This document shows positions 25,102 to 33,415 of a stretch of 64,000 nt of DNA, in pieces. The stretch lies in assembly GCF_002101375.1 (NCBI RefSeq), contig NZ_CP015207.1:3178001-3242000 (forward strand), written 5' to 3'. Position 1 is the stretch's first letter; every line of letters starts with the position of its first letter. Source of the stretch: Sporosarcina ureae (GTDB lineage: Bacteria; Bacillota; Bacilli; Bacillales_A; Planococcaceae). Made by a program: the position numbers and the translations under genes. The notes under the pieces were generated by a model. That model saw nothing but the letters and a program-made list of their open reading frames with translations. It searched no databases and was not told the DNA's origin.

Positions 25102-26385
25102 ATGAAACGAATGATTTTCATTCTGACCTATTCATTTATTGTATTGGGAATATATACGTTTGGAACAGTGCGTGAAAATGAAGATTTATCAATTGCATTG
25201 AATGGCCAATATTCCAAAAGTATGACAGATGCCTCACAAAAACTAGGTGAGTTGGAAGAGGCAGTAAATAAGTCATTATTATTTGAAGATCAAAAAAGTT
25301 CTGCAAAGGAAAGAGAAGATATTTGGCGTTTGTCATCAGATATCAAATCATCCATATCCTCACTTCCTGTAGATGAAAGTTTCTCTACTTCCTGGATGAA
25401 TTATTTAGGAAGATTAGGGAATTTCGCAAAGCAATCTACAGAGAACGGCGACGCTGACGAATACTATGGCGTGATGCAACGCGCTTCAGAAAATCTGGAT
25501 GAACTAACGAGTGAATGGCAGTTAGCGACAAAAGATATGTTTTCAAGAAAAATGTCAATCAGCAACTGGGAAAAAAAGTTGCGTGATTCACCTGATGGAA
25601 AGGCGAATTGGTCGAAAATGGGAGAGTCTGTCATGGAATATACAGAAGCAGTATTCCCTCTAACGGCTAGTGAGTCTGATGCGAAGAAGAAAAAAGAGTT
25701 GCGTGATATTAAGGAAAAGAAAATTAGCGAAGACGAGGCAATTCAAAAATTCAAAAAGCTTCTGCCGACTGTATCGAATGATATCATTGCAGCGGAAAGA
25801 AGTAGAAAAGGGGCTCCATATCCATTTTATCATATCCGTTATGCGGAAAATTCTTCAATTGGCTATATAGATATAACTGAAAAAGGTGGACATGTTCTGT
25901 CGTATCTCATGGAGCGTCGCATGGGTAAGCCTACAGTTTCCTATGAAGAATTAGAGAAGCTGGCTGATGAGTTTTTAAAGAAGGCGAATTATACGGATTT
26001 GGTTTTAGAAGAGGCGAGAGAGAATGATAACGCGTGGCATTTTGTTTTCGTCCGGGTGGATCCTGAAAATGATGCCAAAGTATTTTCAGATCCAATTCAT
26101 ATCAAATTAGCAAAAGACAACGGGGAAGTGATCGGTCTGAATGCATCGGAATACATTCGTAAAGAACAGCCAAAACCACAGCCTATTCGTACAGCGGAGT
26201 GGCATACGTTCTTTAGACCGGATGTTACAGTAATGGCTCAGGAGCTTGCCTATGTAGAAAATAGTCAAATGGAGCAACGCCTTGCGCATTATTTAACTGT
26301 CGTTTCAGGTGAAGAAAATTTAGAGACATATAAGATTCTCGTTGATACGGAGACATTAGAAGTGATTACGACAGAAAAACAATAA
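25102..26385 (+). CDS. ypeB: Germination protein YpeB
   Basis: A 427-residue membrane-anchored spore protein that protects and localises SleB. One N-terminal helix (about 4-22) is followed by a helical region with LGELEEAVNKSLL, and PepSY-like domains toward the C-terminus (about 250-425). The motif YHIRYAENSSIGYIDITEKGG marks the conserved part. ATG 25102 follows GAAAGGAGA. It belongs to the sleB operon. Confidence 0.94.
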   Translation: MKRMIFILTYSFIVLGIYTFGTVRENEDLSIALNGQYSKSMTDASQKLGELEEAVNKSLLFEDQKSSAKEREDIWRLSSDIKSSISSLPVDESFSTSWMNYLGRLGNFAKQSTENGDADEYYGVMQRASENLDELTSEWQLATKDMFSRKMSISNWEKKLRDSPDGKANWSKMGESVMEYTEAVFPLTASESDAKKKKELRDIKEKKISEDEAIQKFKKLLPTVSNDIIAAERSRKGAPYPFYHIRYAENSSIGYIDITEKGGHVLSYLMERRMGKPTVSYEELEKLADEFLKKANYTDLVLEEARENDNAWHFVFVRVDPENDAKVFSDPIHIKLAKDNGEVIGLNASEYIRKEQPKPQPIRTAEWHTFFRPDVTVMAQELAYVENSQMEQRLAHYLTVVSGEENLETYKILVDTETLEVITTEKQ

Positions 26386-26450
26386 AAAGGATTGGAAAAA
26401 TTTACTCCACATGACATAATAAAAGAATAGGACGAATGGCAGGTGGAGAT

Positions 26451-27092
26451 ATGAGACTAAGTATCGGGACAGTATTAACATTGGAAAAAGATTATACTGA
26501 GGAATCGGAGAAATTCAAATGTCGCGTAGTGGATATTGAAGATGAAGAGCACTTCATGATGGATTACCCTATCAATATAATGACGGGTAAAACAGCATTC
26601 TTCATAGATGGTACGCAGTTACTTGTTACATTCGTAGATCAGTATAAAATGTCTTATGCATTTCGCACAGAAGTGCATAGCCGGGTCAATCAAACGATTC
26701 CCATGCTTAAACTGAAATATCCCGGTGATAAGCAATTGATTAAAATCCAAAGAAGAGAATTCGTTCGTGTCGATGCGTCATTAGACGTGGCATTACAAGC
26801 AGACTCTTCCTCTTTGCAATTGGTGTCATTGGATATTAGCGCTGGTGGATTAGCCGTCAATATGAAAAATCATGATTATTTCCCGCGAAATACAGAAGTG
26901 AAATTATTGATTGTATTGTATTTCTCGAAAACAGAAATCAAATATGTATCATGTAAAGCAAAAGTAGTAAGAAATTGGGAAAGTCAGAACCGTAGATTGA
27001 GCTCTTTCACGTTTGATGAAATAGATGATAAAGATCGACAACATATTATTCGCTATTGCTTTGAACGACAGTTAGAATTACGAAATAGCTAA
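26451..27092 (+). CDS. ypfA: PilZ-domain c-di-GMP receptor YpfA (flagellar brake MotI/DgrA type)
   Basis: A 213-residue protein with an N-terminal YcgR-like domain (about 1-90) and a C-terminal PilZ domain. The cyclic di-GMP motifs QRREFVRVD (RXXXR) and DISAGG (DXSXXG) are both intact. In B. subtilis the homologue MotI stops the flagellar motor when c-di-GMP is bound. The start at 26451 aligns best with that family, though the ribosome binding site (AGGTGGAG) is close; ATG 26436 is the alternative. Its stop codon lies at the base of the terminator. Confidence 0.88.
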   Translation: MRLSIGTVLTLEKDYTEESEKFKCRVVDIEDEEHFMMDYPINIMTGKTAFFIDGTQLLVTFVDQYKMSYAFRTEVHSRVNQTIPMLKLKYPGDKQLIKIQRREFVRVDASLDVALQADSSSLQLVSLDISAGGLAVNMKNHDYFPRNTEVKLLIVLYFSKTEIKYVSCKAKVVRNWESQNRRLSSFTFDEIDDKDRQHIIRYCFERQLELRNS

Positions 27093-27127
27093 AGGAAAAG
27101 TCTGTCGAGAGCAGACTTTTCCTTTTT
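27091..27127 (+). terminator. Terminator of ypfA
   Basis: AAAGGAAAAGTCTG and CAGACTTTTCCTTT form a 14-bp stem with a short loop and T tail, overlapping the last bases of ypfA. Confidence 0.85.
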
Positions 27128-27132
27128 GCTTA

Positions 27133-27141
27133 TGGTACAAT
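27133..27141 (+). promoter_or_regulatory. Extended -10 promoter of cmk
   Basis: TGGTACAAT gives a TGn-extended TACAAT 27 bases before the cmk start. The -35 region is weak. Confidence 0.5.
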
Positions 27142-27168
27142 AAAGGCGTAAATGGAGGGGTTTTCATC

Positions 27169-27846
27169 ATGACAGGTGGAATGAGAATTGCAATTGACGG
27201 ACCTGCAGCAGCGGGTAAAAGTACAATTGCTAAATTAGTAGCTAAAAAATTAGGATATACGTATATCGATACAGGAGCTATGTATCGCGCCATTACTTAC
27301 AAAGTACTTCAAAGCGCCACAGATCCACGTAATGAGGAAGAAATTACAAAGTTGATTGCCCAAACGGAAATCGATTTGCAACCGGACGAACAAGTGCAAA
27401 AAGTCTTGCTGGATGGTATTGAAGTAACTGACGCGATTCGTTCACACGAAGTGACGACAAATGTTTCAGCAATCGCGGCTTTGACATCTGTCCGTGAACT
27501 TTTGGTAGCTAAACAGCAGAGTCTGGCAGCAGAATCCTCCGTTGTAATGGATGGTAGGGATATTGGTACTGCTGTGTTGCCTGAGGCTGAATTGAAAATC
27601 TTCATGACAGCTTCTGTAGAAGAGCGTGCTGAGCGTCGTTTACTAGAAGAACAGAAGCGTGGAATGAAATCGGATTATGAAACATTGAAAAGGGAAATAA
27701 GCGAAAGAGATCAAGCGGACAGCGAACGAAAAATTTCTCCATTAAAAAAAGCAGAAGATGCGATTATAATTGACACAACAGGGAAGACAATAGAAGAAGT
27801 GACAAATAGTATTGTCGAATATGCCGAAAAGAGGTTGGCTCAATGA
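27169..27846 (+). CDS. cmk: Cytidylate kinase
   Basis: A 225-residue kinase that phosphorylates CMP and dCMP to the diphosphates. The P-loop is IDGPAAAGKST (residues 7-17), with DTGAMYRA and GRDIGT as the substrate motifs and the arginine-rich lid RRLLEEQKRG near 147. ATG 27169 follows GGAGGGG. It overlaps plsC by 4 bases. The order cmk-plsC-ypfD-der agrees with B. subtilis. Confidence 0.97.
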   Translation: MTGGMRIAIDGPAAAGKSTIAKLVAKKLGYTYIDTGAMYRAITYKVLQSATDPRNEEEITKLIAQTEIDLQPDEQVQKVLLDGIEVTDAIRSHEVTTNVSAIAALTSVRELLVAKQQSLAAESSVVMDGRDIGTAVLPEAELKIFMTASVEERAERRLLEEQKRGMKSDYETLKREISERDQADSERKISPLKKAEDAIIIDTTGKTIEEVTNSIVEYAEKRLAQ

Positions 27847-28427
27847 ATTTATATCCACTTGGCAAGTTTTTGATTAGTACTGTTTGTTTTCCACTTTATC
27901 GAATTAAGGTAATCGGCAAAGAAAACTTCCCGAAACAAGGCGGTGTGCTTTTGTGCACCAATCATATAGATAATTTAGATCCGCCTATAGTCGGTATTAC
28001 ATGTCCGAGAACAGTTCATTTTATGGCCAAAGAAGAGCTATTTGATAAGCCGATTCTTAAAACGTTGTTACCAAAAGTACAAGCATATCCCGTAAAACGT
28101 GGCATGAGTGACCGAGAAGCATTCCGTAAAACCATTAAACTATTACGCGAAGACAAAGTGGTAGGTCTTTTCCCTGAAGGAACTAGAAGCAAAACGGGGG
28201 AAATTGGAAAAGGTTTGGCGGGCGCAGGATTCTTTGCTCTTAAAGGTGGAGATGCAAAAGTCGTTCCGTGTGCAATCATCGGGCCGTATAAAGCCTTTTC
28301 GCAACTGAAAGTCGTCTACGGGGAAGCTATGGATATGACGCCTTATCGTGAAAGAAAAGCATCTGCTGAAGAGGTAACGGAAGCGATTATGGCAGAGATA
28401 TCCAAGTTGATTGAACAGTATAAATAA
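27843..28427 (+). CDS. plsC: 1-acyl-sn-glycerol-3-phosphate acyltransferase
   Basis: A 194-residue membrane-associated acyltransferase that makes phosphatidic acid. The catalytic HX4D motif is NHIDNLDP (about 38-45) and the glycerol-phosphate motif FPEGTRS is near residue 110. An N-terminal hydrophobic segment anchors it. It starts within the end of cmk (ATGA overlap), so the two are co-translated. Confidence 0.94.
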   Translation: MNLYPLGKFLISTVCFPLYRIKVIGKENFPKQGGVLLCTNHIDNLDPPIVGITCPRTVHFMAKEELFDKPILKTLLPKVQAYPVKRGMSDREAFRKTIKLLREDKVVGLFPEGTRSKTGEIGKGLAGAGFFALKGGDAKVVPCAIIGPYKAFSQLKVVYGEAMDMTPYRERKASAEEVTEAIMAEISKLIEQYK

Positions 28428-28443
28428 AAGAATAATTGCAATT

Positions 28444-28472
28444 TTTTGTTTTTAAGTCTCAATTCGCATAAT
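28444..28472 (+). promoter_or_regulatory. Possible promoter of ypfD
   Basis: CATAAT at 28467-28472 has a weak TTTTGT 17 bases upstream. The sequence around it (AATTCGCATAATATAGAGATAG) resembles that before the ypbE-like gene. Confidence 0.35.
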
Positions 28473-28506
28473 ATAGAGATAGGATCATTATGGAGGAGGA
28501 CTACAT

Positions 28507-29655
28507 ATGACTGAAGAGATGAATATGGATGAAGTTAAAGAATACGGTGAAGGTGCACACGTAACGGGTGTAGTGACAAAGGTTGAAGAGAAATCAGTGA
28601 CTGTTGAAATCGCTGGCGCTCCTTTTGACGGTGTGATTCCGATCAGTGAACTTTCAAGCTTGCATATTGAAAAAGCAGCAGATGCAGTCTCAATTGGTGA
28701 TGAATTACAATTAGCGATTACCAAGGTGGAAGATGAGATGTATGTCTTGTCTAAGCGTCAAGTAGATGCAGAAAATGCATGGGATTCATTAGAGGAGAAA
28801 TTTGAAAGTGGCGAAATCATCGAGACAGATGTAAAGGATGTAGTAAAGGGCGGACTGGTTGTCGACCTTGGCGTTCGCGGATTTATTCCAGCTTCTTTAG
28901 TAGAAGATCACTTCGTTGAATCGTTTGATGATTATAAAGGACGTACGATGACATTTAAAATCGTTGAAATGGATAAAGAAAAGAACCGCTTAATCTTGTC
29001 TCACCGTGCTGTCGTTCAAGCGCAGAACGAGCAGAAAAAAGAAGCTGCGCTTTCTGAAATTCAAGAAGGTGACATTCTCGACGGTACAGTACAACGCATC
29101 GCTTCATTTGGTGCATTCGTTGATATCGGTGGCGTAGATGGTTTGGTTCATATTTCGCAAATTTCACACGGGCACATTGAAAGTGTGTCAGACGTGCTGA
29201 AAGAAGGAGACGAGATCCAAGTTAAAGTATTGTCTGTAGACCGTGATGCAGAACGTGTATCTTTATCCATTAAAGATACATTGCCTGGACCATGGGAAAA
29301 TATCGAAGAAAAAGCAGAAGTGGGCTCTGTACTGGATGGTACGGTGAAACGGCTTGTAGCATATGGTGCATTCGTCGAGATTTTGCCCGGCGTAGAAGGA
29401 CTCGTTCACATCTCACGTATTGCACATGAGCATATCGGCACACCGCAAGAAGTCCTTGAAGAAGGCCAAACTATACAAGTAAAAGTATTAGACGTAAATC
29501 CGCAGGAAAAACGAATCTCATTGAGCATTAAAGATCTTATTGAAAAGCCACAAGAAACACGTGAAGAAAACTTTAGTTATGAAATGCCTGAAGAAACAAC
29601 TGGCTTCTCTTTAGGAGATGTCATCGGTGATCAACTGAAGAAATTCCAAAAATAA
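28507..29655 (+). CDS. ypfD: S1-domain RNA-binding protein YpfD (ribosomal protein S1 homologue)
   Basis: A 382-residue protein with four S1 domains in tandem, at about residues 15-85, 100-165, 185-255 and 270-340. Typical repeats read GTVQRIASFGAFVDIGGVDGLVHISQ and GTVKRLVAYGAFVEI. Proteobacterial S1 has six domains; the Bacillus type has four and is not essential for translation. It binds mRNA or polysomes, but its exact job is not settled. The acidic N-terminus and a short C-terminal tail flank the domains. Confidence 0.93.
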   Translation: MTEEMNMDEVKEYGEGAHVTGVVTKVEEKSVTVEIAGAPFDGVIPISELSSLHIEKAADAVSIGDELQLAITKVEDEMYVLSKRQVDAENAWDSLEEKFESGEIIETDVKDVVKGGLVVDLGVRGFIPASLVEDHFVESFDDYKGRTMTFKIVEMDKEKNRLILSHRAVVQAQNEQKKEAALSEIQEGDILDGTVQRIASFGAFVDIGGVDGLVHISQISHGHIESVSDVLKEGDEIQVKVLSVDRDAERVSLSIKDTLPGPWENIEEKAEVGSVLDGTVKRLVAYGAFVEILPGVEGLVHISRIAHEHIGTPQEVLEEGQTIQVKVLDVNPQEKRISLSIKDLIEKPQETREENFSYEMPEETTGFSLGDVIGDQLKKFQK

Positions 29656-29703
29656 ACTTCAGAATGTAATAAACTAGCCACAAATGATAAATAAGCGTAA
29701 TTG

Positions 29704-29740
29704 GAATGATGATGCTTTCATATGCATCATCATTCTTTTT
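29704..29740 (+). terminator. Terminator of ypfD
   Basis: GAATGATGATGC and GCATCATCATTC form a perfect 12-bp stem with an 8-base loop, then five T. Confidence 0.92.
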
Positions 29741-29785
29741 GTGTATAATATTCAAAGATAGGTCGGAAGGGTGTTATGAAAGAAA

Positions 29786-31096
29786 ATGAAAAAACCAACA
29801 GTAGCAATCGTAGGAAGACCAAACGTCGGTAAGTCGACAATCTTTAACCGGATCGTAGGCGAACGTATTTCTATCGTAGAAGACGTTGCCGGTGTAACGC
29901 GAGATCGTATATACAGCGCAGCAGATTGGTTGAATTATGAATTTAACTTAATCGATACAGGCGGTATTGAACTTAGTAGTGAACCATTACTTGACCAAAT
30001 CCGTATGCAAGCTGAAATTGCCATTGAAGAAGCGGACGTCATCATCTTTTTGACGAATGGTAGAGATGGTGTGACAGATTCAGATGAACAAGTGGCACGT
30101 ATGCTGTATAAAACGAACAAGCCAGTCGTATTGGCAGTGAATAAAGTAGATAATCCAGAGATGAGAGATATGGTCTATGATTTTTACTCACTTGGATTTG
30201 GCGAACCGTATCCACTTTCAGGATCACACGGTCTAGGACTTGGTGATTTATTGGATGCAGTCGCAGAAAGCTTTAAAGATATGAATTTAGAAGAAGAGGA
30301 AGACGATTCCATCAAGTTCTGTTTAATTGGACGCCCGAATGTCGGAAAATCGTCACTAGTTAACGCGTTACTTGGTGAAGATCGTGTCATCGTAAGCGAT
30401 ATCGCTGGAACGACAACAGATGCAATTGACTCTACAAAAGTAATAGAAGGACAAGAATTTAAAATTATCGATACTGCGGGAATGCGTAAAAAAGGGAAGG
30501 TATACGAAAATACAGAGAAATACAGTGTATTACGTGCCTTAAAAGCGATTGACCGCTCTGATGTTGTATTGATTGTCTTAAACGCAGAAGAAGGTATTCG
30601 TGAACAGGACAAACGTGTAGCTGGTTTTGCGGAAGAGGCAGGAAAAGGTGTCATGTTCGTTGTGAATAAATGGGATACTCTTGAAAAAGATGATAAGACG
30701 ATGAATAATTTCATCGATGATATTCGCGATCAGTTTAGATTCCTTGATTATGCACCTATTTTCTTTGTTTCTGCTAAAACAAAGCAACGCGTGCATACAT
30801 TATTCTCCAATATCCAATTGATCAGTGAAAATCATGCGATGCGTATTCAATCGAGTGTCTTGAATGAGGTAGTAGAGGATGCAGTGGCTAGAAATCCTGC
30901 GCCTTCAGATAAAGGACGTCGTTTGCGGATTTATTATGCAACACAAGTTGCTGTGAAGCCGCCGACATTCGTGGTCTTTGTCAATGAACCAGAACTTATG
31001 CACTTTTCTTATGAACGCTTTTTACAGAACAGATTACGTGAAGCCTTTGGATTTGAAGGTACACCCATCCGTTTAATCACAAGAGCAAGAAGCTAA
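29786..31096 (+). CDS. der: Ribosome assembly GTPase Der (EngA)
   Basis: A 436-residue essential GTPase with two tandem Era-like G domains, acting in 50S subunit assembly. The P-loops are GRPNVGKST (residues 9-17) and GRPNVGKSS (about 184-192). Each has DTAG/DTGG and NKVD/NKWD motifs. A KH-like domain covers about 350-436. A TATAAT at 29744-29749 may be its promoter. The start at 29786 fits the family, although GGAAGGG is 15 bases upstream and closer to another ATG in a different frame. Confidence 0.97.
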   Translation: MKKPTVAIVGRPNVGKSTIFNRIVGERISIVEDVAGVTRDRIYSAADWLNYEFNLIDTGGIELSSEPLLDQIRMQAEIAIEEADVIIFLTNGRDGVTDSDEQVARMLYKTNKPVVLAVNKVDNPEMRDMVYDFYSLGFGEPYPLSGSHGLGLGDLLDAVAESFKDMNLEEEEDDSIKFCLIGRPNVGKSSLVNALLGEDRVIVSDIAGTTTDAIDSTKVIEGQEFKIIDTAGMRKKGKVYENTEKYSVLRALKAIDRSDVVLIVLNAEEGIREQDKRVAGFAEEAGKGVMFVVNKWDTLEKDDKTMNNFIDDIRDQFRFLDYAPIFFVSAKTKQRVHTLFSNIQLISENHAMRIQSSVLNEVVEDAVARNPAPSDKGRRLRIYYATQVAVKPPTFVVFVNEPELMHFSYERFLQNRLREAFGFEGTPIRLITRARS

Positions 31097-31122
31097 CTAC
31101 ACAAATAGAAAGGGTGGAGGTA

Positions 31123-32142
31123 ATGGAAAAAGTCTCTATAATCGGGGCAGGCAGTTGGGGGACCGCGCTAGCTGTTGTGCTGGCTGAAAATGGACATGAT
31201 AGCTTAATTTGGACGAGACGTGCAGAACAAGCAGATGAAATCCATAATCAGCACACGAACAACCGGTATTTGCCAGATGTGAAACTGCCCGATAACCTTA
31301 ACTCTACTAGTGAACTACAAATGGCGGTCCAACATGCGAAAACGATTATACTTGCCGTACCGACTGTTGCGATGCGTGAAACTTGTCGCCGTATACAGGA
31401 ATTATTAACTGAACCTGCTTTATTTGTCCATGTCTCCAAAGGAATTGATCCGAATTCATTGGAACGGATTTCTGAAATCATTGCAGATGAAATCGATGAA
31501 ACATTGCGTGAAGCCATTGTCGTGCTGTCTGGACCGAGTCATGCGGAGGAAGTCGTACTTAGACATCCGACAACAGTAGCGGTCGCTTCAAGCAACATGG
31601 AAGCGGCAGAACGGGTACAGGATTTATTCATGAGCAATTATTTCCGTGTCTATACGAATAAAGATGTGATTGGTGTGGAGCTTGGCGGGGCATTGAAAAA
31701 TGTCATCGCTTTAGCTGCCGGAATTTCTGACGGTCTAGGTTACGGTGATAATGCAAAGGCTGCTCTTATTACGAGAGGCCTAGCAGAAATCACACGTCTG
31801 GGTGTTAAAATGGGTGCGGATCAACAAACATTTTCTGGATTAACGGGACTCGGCGATTTGGTCGTTACATGTACAAGTGTTCACTCTAGAAACTGGCGGG
31901 CAGGAAACTTACTTGGAAAAGGTCAGTCTCTAGAAAGAGTGACTGAAGAAATGGGCATGGTCATAGAAGGTGTGCGTACTACGAAGGCCGCGTTTCAGTT
32001 AGCGCAGCAGTTTAATGTCAACATGCCGTTGACAGAAGCTCTGTATTCCATACTATTTGGAGGGATTCCCCCTAAACAAGCCGTGGATCAATTAATGACT
32101 CGCGGTAAGAAACAAGAAATCGATACATTTTTCGGTATTTAA
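31123..32142 (+). CDS. gpsA: Glycerol-3-phosphate dehydrogenase [NAD(P)+]
   Basis: A 339-residue cytosolic enzyme that makes sn-glycerol-3-phosphate for phospholipid synthesis. The Rossmann motif GAGSWGTAL is at residues 7-15; the catalytic Lys lies in GALKNVIALAAG (about 190). ATG 31123 is preferred to GTG 31114, which touches the ribosome binding site AAAGGG. It follows der by 26 bases and shares the lipid theme with plsC upstream. Confidence 0.95.
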   Translation: MEKVSIIGAGSWGTALAVVLAENGHDSLIWTRRAEQADEIHNQHTNNRYLPDVKLPDNLNSTSELQMAVQHAKTIILAVPTVAMRETCRRIQELLTEPALFVHVSKGIDPNSLERISEIIADEIDETLREAIVVLSGPSHAEEVVLRHPTTVAVASSNMEAAERVQDLFMSNYFRVYTNKDVIGVELGGALKNVIALAAGISDGLGYGDNAKAALITRGLAEITRLGVKMGADQQTFSGLTGLGDLVVTCTSVHSRNWRAGNLLGKGQSLERVTEEMGMVIEGVRTTKAAFQLAQQFNVNMPLTEALYSILFGGIPPKQAVDQLMTRGKKQEIDTFFGI

Positions 32143-32162
32143 ACAGTAGGAGGGTGACAATT

Positions 32163-32366
32163 TTGTCCTCGTTAGATAAAATGTGGCTATCTTTTTACGC
32201 AATGGGATTCATGGTGGTTTCAATGGGCTTGATTTATTTGAGTCGATATAAAATAAAAAACCGTGTAGTACAGATTCTATTTGCGATTATTGCCTATACA
32301 CTATTAATTTCATCGTTCTTCGCAATGGTCTATTTAGTATTCAACGGACCGACTGGAGGGGCGTAA
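32163..32366 (+). CDS. yphE: DUF2768 small membrane protein YphE
   Basis: A 67-residue protein with two membrane helices (about 8-28 and 36-60) joined by a short basic loop SRYKIKNR. Length and position match B. subtilis YphE. The start is TTG 32163, 9 bases after AGGAGG; the GTG at 32154 overlaps that site. It is linked to sporulation in family descriptions, but its action is unknown. Confidence 0.85.
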   Translation: MSSLDKMWLSFYAMGFMVVSMGLIYLSRYKIKNRVVQILFAIIAYTLLISSFFAMVYLVFNGPTGGA

Positions 32367-32369
32367 CGT

Positions 32370-33080
32370 ATGAACAAACGAATCTTTATATTTTCAATGA
32401 TACTCTGTGGACTTTTGTTGTCTGCCTGTGGCGGTCGCCCACCTGAAGAAAAACAAGCAAGTGAGACACCGTATCCTGAACTTCAAGAAACAATCCAGAA
32501 AGCTGTAGAGCGCTATCAAGAACAATCAGGCGGTCTATTACCAATTAAAACACGCGATCAAGAAACCGATCAATTCATCAAATATCCAATCGAGTTCTCA
32601 AAAATCGTGCCGGACTTCACTGAAAAGATTCCGTCCAACGCATTCGAAAACGGTGGCATCTTCCAATATGTTCTCATGGATGTGGAAGAAAATCCTACCG
32701 TTAAGCTAGTCGATTTGCGTATAACTGAAAAACTACGCGACTTAAACTTGCGTAAATTTATTAACGGAGAACTACCATTCCTAGATCCGGTCGGCGACAA
32801 CGTCTATGAAGTAGACTTCAAGAAAATGGGCTTCAAAGAACCACTAACTGTCCAGAGCCCATACTCTGACGCTCACTTACCCATCGTAGTAGGCGGCGAC
32901 GGAAACTTCTATGTAGATTATTCCATCGACCTCAACAAGATCTTGATGGAACAAAAGCCTAAAATAGAAGCAGGCAAAGACATCCGTTATCTACTATACG
33001 AAAACTCCCTAGTACTTCCGGCATACTCCTTGCCGTACACAGTTGACGAAAACAACGAACCCGTGTTTATGAAGAAATAA
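32370..33080 (+). CDS. yphF: Lipoprotein YphF
   Basis: A 236-residue predicted lipoprotein. The signal peptide ends in a lipobox LLSACGG with Cys20 as the lipid site. The rest is an unassigned outer-face domain, with several prolines and acidic patches. It follows yphE by 3 bases and precedes spoIVA, as in B. subtilis. Its codon use in the second half is richer in C-ending codons than neighbours, which may only be chance. Function unknown. Confidence 0.85.
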   Translation: MNKRIFIFSMILCGLLLSACGGRPPEEKQASETPYPELQETIQKAVERYQEQSGGLLPIKTRDQETDQFIKYPIEFSKIVPDFTEKIPSNAFENGGIFQYVLMDVEENPTVKLVDLRITEKLRDLNLRKFINGELPFLDPVGDNVYEVDFKKMGFKEPLTVQSPYSDAHLPIVVGGDGNFYVDYSIDLNKILMEQKPKIEAGKDIRYLLYENSLVLPAYSLPYTVDENNEPVFMKK

Positions 33081-33167
33081 CGTTCTTTAATTTGTAGGTG
33101 ACCCCATGTACCAGCACTTGAACTTTACATATTTCAAAGAGCGATACAAACTGTCCCATGATATAAC

Positions 33168-33298
33168 TAGGATTGGTACGGAAGATGGGACGACTCTGGG
33201 AGGATCAGCCTGACAGGTGAGACCGCTAAAGGAACGCAGTGACTAGCGGGCTCACCGCGGGCCCTCCAGAAAGCGTTTCTATCTGGAGTACCAATCCC
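33168..33298. repeat. Palindromic GC-rich intergenic repeat, complete copy
   Basis: The outer arms GGATTGGTAC (33170-33179) and GTACCAATCC (33288-33297) pair, and inside them CTGGGAGG pairs with CCCTCCAG and GGTGAG-ACCGCT with AGCGGG-CTCACC. The whole can fold as one long hairpin of about 130 bases. The text resembles the abundant intergenic repeats seen across Bacillaceae and Planococcaceae that contain ACAGGTGAGACC and GAAAGCG. It is non-coding; role unknown. Confidence 0.75.
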
Positions 33299-33340
33299 GA
33301 ACGGTTACAAAGTTTATTAACTAAATTAGTAGCATTACCC

Positions 33341-33378
33341 AAAAACGTTTCATGCATTTATGCATGAAACGTTTTTCT
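33341..33378. terminator. Bidirectional-looking terminator between yphF and spoIVA
   Basis: A perfect 16-bp stem (AAAAACGTTTCATGCA / TGCATGAAACGTTTTT) with a 4-base loop. The ends give T tracts on both strands. It would end transcription from der-gpsA-yphEF before spoIVA. Confidence 0.88.
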
Positions 33379-33415
33379 ATTTCATAAGCTACAATGCGGA
33401 GAAAAAGGAGGGCTA

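Noticed and set aside
29775..29831. 18-codon frame starting ATGAAAGAAAATG, better spaced to GGAAGGG than the der start
   Set aside because: It lies within the der 5' end in another frame and yields only a basic low-complexity peptide; der itself is certain.
30184..30714. 176-codon minus-strand frame inside der
   Set aside because: Antisense shadow of a strongly conserved gene, without start signals. The same holds for other long antisense frames, e.g. 2838-3311 and 44558-44923.
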